7,758 nucleotides of DNA from TMED26 sp002694075 (GTDB taxonomy: Bacteria; Pseudomonadota; Alphaproteobacteria; Thalassobaculales; Thalassobaculaceae). Made by a program: the position numbers and the translations under genes. The stretch's first letter is position 1. The number at the start of each line of letters is the position of its first letter. Positions 5,166 to 7,758 of the stretch are shown here, one piece after another. Under the pieces are notes generated by a model. It did no database searches. It was not told the origin of the DNA and saw only the letters and a program-made list of their open reading frames with translations. Location: the NCBI GenBank assembly GCA_036160575.1, contig JAYYDT010000014.1:1-7758 (forward strand), written 5' to 3'.

Positions 5166-7758
5166 CGTGAATTTGTTTTTTTCCATACCGGTGTCGTGCG
5201 AGGAACGGCCGCTAAATCATATGGCTCATTCAGCGCGATAGACAGATTCGGATTGTAACTTGGATCGGTGTCCAATTGTCGGCCCCAGGTGGCGCGCATA
5301 TGGGCGACTTCGCCGGTGAAGCGGGTGGCGTCGTCAGGCGCGCGCTGGGTGCCGCGCGAGACCGATTCCTTATGCACCAATTCGACCGACGGTAGCATGA
5401 CATTGACGAGGTCGCTGTCCGCCAGTCGCAGGCACAGGTCGACGTCATTAAAGTCAATCGCCAGGTGGACATCGTCGAATCCGCCCGCGGCCACGAACAC
5501 CTCCCGTCGGATCATCAGGCAGGCGGCGGTCACCGCGCCGCGCCGATGGCTGGCCACCGCTCGCCAGAGATGGCCGGGCGCGGCGGCCGGCAAGCCGGCC
5601 TCGCCATGGCCGGCGACGCCGCCGAGACCGAGGATCACGCCGGCGTGCTGAACCGCGCCGTCGGAATAGAGCAGGCGCGCGCCAACCGCGCCAACCTCCG
5701 GGCGCAGGGCTTCGCCGGCCATCCGGTCGAGCCAGTCGGGGGTGATCACCTCGGTGTCATTGTTCAGAAAACAAATCAGTGGCGCGTCGGTCGCCGCCAC
5801 CGCCCGGTTGTTGAGACCGGCGAAGTTAAATGGCGATGGATCCGGCAAAATCCGCACCCGGGGATCGCTGGCCGTCAATTCGTCCAAAAACTCTCTGGTC
5901 TCCGGCCGTGTGCTGCCATTGTCGACGATGATCACCTCAAGGGCATGGGCGGTTTGGCTGGCCAGGACGGATTTGACACAGGGCGCCAATACCTCCAAGC
6001 CGTCGCGGGTGGGTATGATCACGGCGATTTTCGGCGCTGGTTCGGGCGCCGGCCGGCGGAGTAAGGTGACCCCGAACCGTGCCTCTTGTTCGGCTTTCGC
6101 CCCTGGTGCGATGCGTGCCAAATCCGGCAGCAGGGCCGCGTGATGGGCGTCCAAACGCGGCCGTGGCGCCGTCGCTTCAGCATCTGGAACATGGGCCAGA
6201 ATGCGCGGAATATGGTGGATCGCCGCGCCCGCCTCACGGGCCGCCAAGACCAGCGCCAGCATGGCCGCCTCGAAGGTCGCCGGCGCGCTTTCGACGATCC
6301 GGTTCCACAGGTCGGCGCGCACCAACAGCGCGCCGCGCGGATAGCCGGTGGCCCAGAATAAGTCAGCGTCCCAATCCGGCAAAAACCGTGGCTCGGCGCG
6401 TTCGCCCATGCCGTTGACATGATCGTAATCGCCATAGGCCAAGGCGACCTGCGGATGGAAGCGGATCAGGTCGGCGCATTCGAAAGCCGCCATGTCATGT
6501 AAAACGGCGCCCGGGCTCAGCAGGATCAGATGATCGGTACCGGTGACCGGCGCTAAATCGCCGGCCCGGCGGGTTGGCAAGCCGCGTGCGGTCGCCGCCA
6601 ACGGCCCCAGGTCCAGTGCCAGACGGGCGGGGTAGGGAGGCTGGTCATGAGCGACGAGCCATTGGCGGAACCCTTCATCGGAATACCGCTCGGCTGGGGG
6701 CGTCGGCCCGGCGTTGACATGACCGCCGCCGAATAAGCGTCGGCGAATCCGCAGCAAAGTTCCGCCCACTCCATGGCGACGAAGGGATTGGCTCACCAGC
6801 GCGCTGTAGTGCCGAACCCTCTGCCAATAGCCGCGCAAGCGCACCATTGTCGGCGATTGGTATCGGGGCCGCTGGCTTGGGTCGGCCGGCAACGCCGCCA
6901 GCAAGGCGTGCACCTGATTGGCCGCCGCCGACCAGGTGAAACGGCTCGCGAAACGGCGGGCCATGCGGCCATGGGCGCTGACCAGCGTGCGGTCGCGGTC
7001 ATAGGCGGCGAGATGCGCCGCCATCTCGTCTAGGGACGCCATCAACAGCGGGGTGGTTTCGGGATGGGCGCCGACATCAAAGGCCAGCGCGGGGGTGCCC
7101 TGGGCCTGCGCCTCCAGCAGCGGCAGGTTGAAACCTTCCCAGCGACTACAGGTCACGAACACGTCCAACTCATGCAGATAACGGTCGCGCGCCGCGTCAC
7201 TGGCGTTGAGGTGCACGGTCAGTCCGCGGGCTCGGAAGCGCGCGGCATCGGCGTCTTCACCGCGGCCCATCACCTCGAACCGGGCATTGACGCCGGCGGC
7301 TTCGGCGGCGGCGACCAGATCCAGGAATAGATCATTGCCCTTGTAATAAGCTTCGCCCTGACCCAAGCGCATCAGAGTGCCGACGCGAAGGGGCGCCGGC
7401 GCAGCGGTCACGGGCGTGGGGTCGGGTTTGGCGTCGACATGGTCAATGCCATTGGCGATGACGGTCGCCGCCGGCCAGTCGATATCGGCGGCGACAAAAC
7501 GCGAGATGGCGACCACCGCGTCGACATTGGGGTAAATATGCTTGTGCTTAACGGTTTTGACGCGTTGGCGCTCAGCCCGGTCATGATCGAAAAAGGCGGG
7601 TGTCGGGTCGCCATGTTCCCAGGCGACGCACATGAACTCGTCACGCAGTTCCGGCAAAATCTCAAAAAAGGGCGAGGTATGGGCAATCACATGACTGGCG
7701 CCGACCTGGCGGGCCAGGGCGCGGGTCGCCTCAGGGGTGGGGGCCAGGCGGTGGACCG
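5162..7758 (-). CDS. Multidomain glycosyltransferase (GT4-like, truncated GT2, GT2), 5' partial
   Basis: The frame is open to the window edge; 864 residues are visible and the true start lies beyond 7758. A GTG at 7690 is internal, because upstream codons stay in frame and read naturally (…ARQVGASHVIAHTSPFF). Counting residues from that GTG, three modules follow. Residues 1-270 are the C-terminal part of a GT-B enzyme of GT4 type, with VIANGID (77-83), a donor-binding VGTLMRLG (103-110) and EGFNLPLLE (185-193), the E-x7-E motif. Residues about 335-505 resemble a GT2 domain (FRQWLVAHD, FLPDWDADLFWATGYPRGA, IHHIPRILAH) that lacks its first half and its DxD. Residues 554-780 are an intact GT2: IAVIIPTRDG (555-564), IIVDNGST (587-594), FLNNDTEV (641-648, DxD-type) and DFNDVDLCLRL (746-756). 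Such fusions build O-antigen or capsule chains in the cytoplasm. The stop overlaps the sulfotransferase start (ATGA, 5162-5165). The donor sugars are unknown. Confidence 0.92.
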   Translation of the reverse strand, partial: VHRLAPTPEATRALARQVGASHVIAHTSPFFEILPELRDEFMCVAWEHGDPTPAFFDHDRAERQRVKTVKHKHIYPNVDAVVAISRFVAADIDWPAATVIANGIDHVDAKPDPTPVTAAPAPLRVGTLMRLGQGEAYYKGNDLFLDLVAAAEAAGVNARFEVMGRGEDADAARFRARGLTVHLNASDAARDRYLHELDVFVTCSRWEGFNLPLLEAQAQGTPALAFDVGAHPETTPLLMASLDEMAAHLAAYDRDRTLVSAHGRMARRFASRFTWSAAANQVHALLAALPADPSQRPRYQSPTMVRLRGYWQRVRHYSALVSQSLRRHGVGGTLLRIRRRLFGGGHVNAGPTPPAERYSDEGFRQWLVAHDQPPYPARLALDLGPLAATARGLPTRRAGDLAPVTGTDHLILLSPGAVLHDMAAFECADLIRFHPQVALAYGDYDHVNGMGERAEPRFLPDWDADLFWATGYPRGALLVRADLWNRIVESAPATFEAAMLALVLAAREAGAAIHHIPRILAHVPDAEATAPRPRLDAHHAALLPDLARIAPGAKAEQEARFGVTLLRRPAPEPAPKIAVIIPTRDGLEVLAPCVKSVLASQTAHALEVIIVDNGSTRPETREFLDELTASDPRVRILPDPSPFNFAGLNNRAVAATDAPLICFLNNDTEVITPDWLDRMAGEALRPEVGAVGARLLYSDGAVQHAGVILGLGGVAGHGEAGLPAAAPGHLWRAVASHRRGAVTAACLMIRREVFVAAGGFDDVHLAIDFNDVDLCLRLADSDLVNVMLPSVELVHKESVSRGTQRAPDDATRFTGEVAHMRATWGRQLDTDPSYNPNLSIALNEPYDLAAVPRTTPVWKKTNSR

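Noticed and set aside
5166..5186. Upstream ATG at 5186 as the sulfotransferase start
   Set aside because: It adds only seven non-conserved residues, has no ribosome site, and would overlap the upstream gene by 25 bases, while the ATG at 5165 gives the ATGA overlap seen elsewhere in the window.
7688..7690. GTG as the true start of the large glycosyltransferase
   Set aside because: The frame continues upstream to the window edge without a stop, reads as plausible GT-B sequence, and a start here would remove the acceptor-binding N-terminal domain.

Overview
The window is a gene-dense, GC-rich stretch of a bacterial surface-glycan (O-antigen, capsule, flagellin-glycan or similar) biosynthesis locus. 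Strong G/C third-position bias, overlapping ATGA gene junctions and the kinds of protein families suggest an alphaproteobacterium, perhaps Rhodospirillales-like. This is an inference from composition and style, not from a marker gene. No RNA gene, insertion sequence, CRISPR array or obvious promoter was found. Both transcription units start outside the window.

Plus-strand unit (1-2713): the 3' end of an oxidoreductase-like gene (best resemblance: C-terminus of the shikimate dehydrogenase fold), a 174-aa protein with a sialic-acid-synthase-type SAF domain behind an unrecognised N-terminal half, a 228-aa family 2 glycosyltransferase, a 221-aa degenerate member of the acylneuraminate cytidylyltransferase family, and a 237-aa canonical member of that family. 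Every junction overlaps by 4 or 8 bases. The canonical cytidylyltransferase points to a CMP-activated acidic sugar (a nonulosonate or other 3-deoxy sugar acid). The SAF protein and the degenerate cytidylyltransferase look like accessory or repurposed parts of the same kind of pathway.

Convergent junction (2714-2808): about 95 bases with a small perfect hairpin and a T-run but no convincing canonical terminator.

Minus-strand unit (7758 down to 2809): a large multidomain glycosyltransferase whose 5' end lies beyond the window (GT4-like GT-B module, a truncated/degenerate GT2 module, then an intact GT2 module), a PAPS-type sulfotransferase-family protein with a C-terminal coiled coil, and a membrane-anchored arylsulfotransferase (ASST)-like beta-propeller protein. 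These three also overlap by 4 bases each. Together they suggest assembly of a glycan that is then sulfated, with one candidate sulfotransferase in the cytoplasm and one outside the inner membrane.

The most unusual points are the degenerate cytidylyltransferase paralogue beside an intact one, the stand-alone NeuB-type SAF domain with an unknown partner domain, the central GT2 module that has lost its nucleotide-binding half, and the pairing of two unrelated sulfotransferase folds in one operon.
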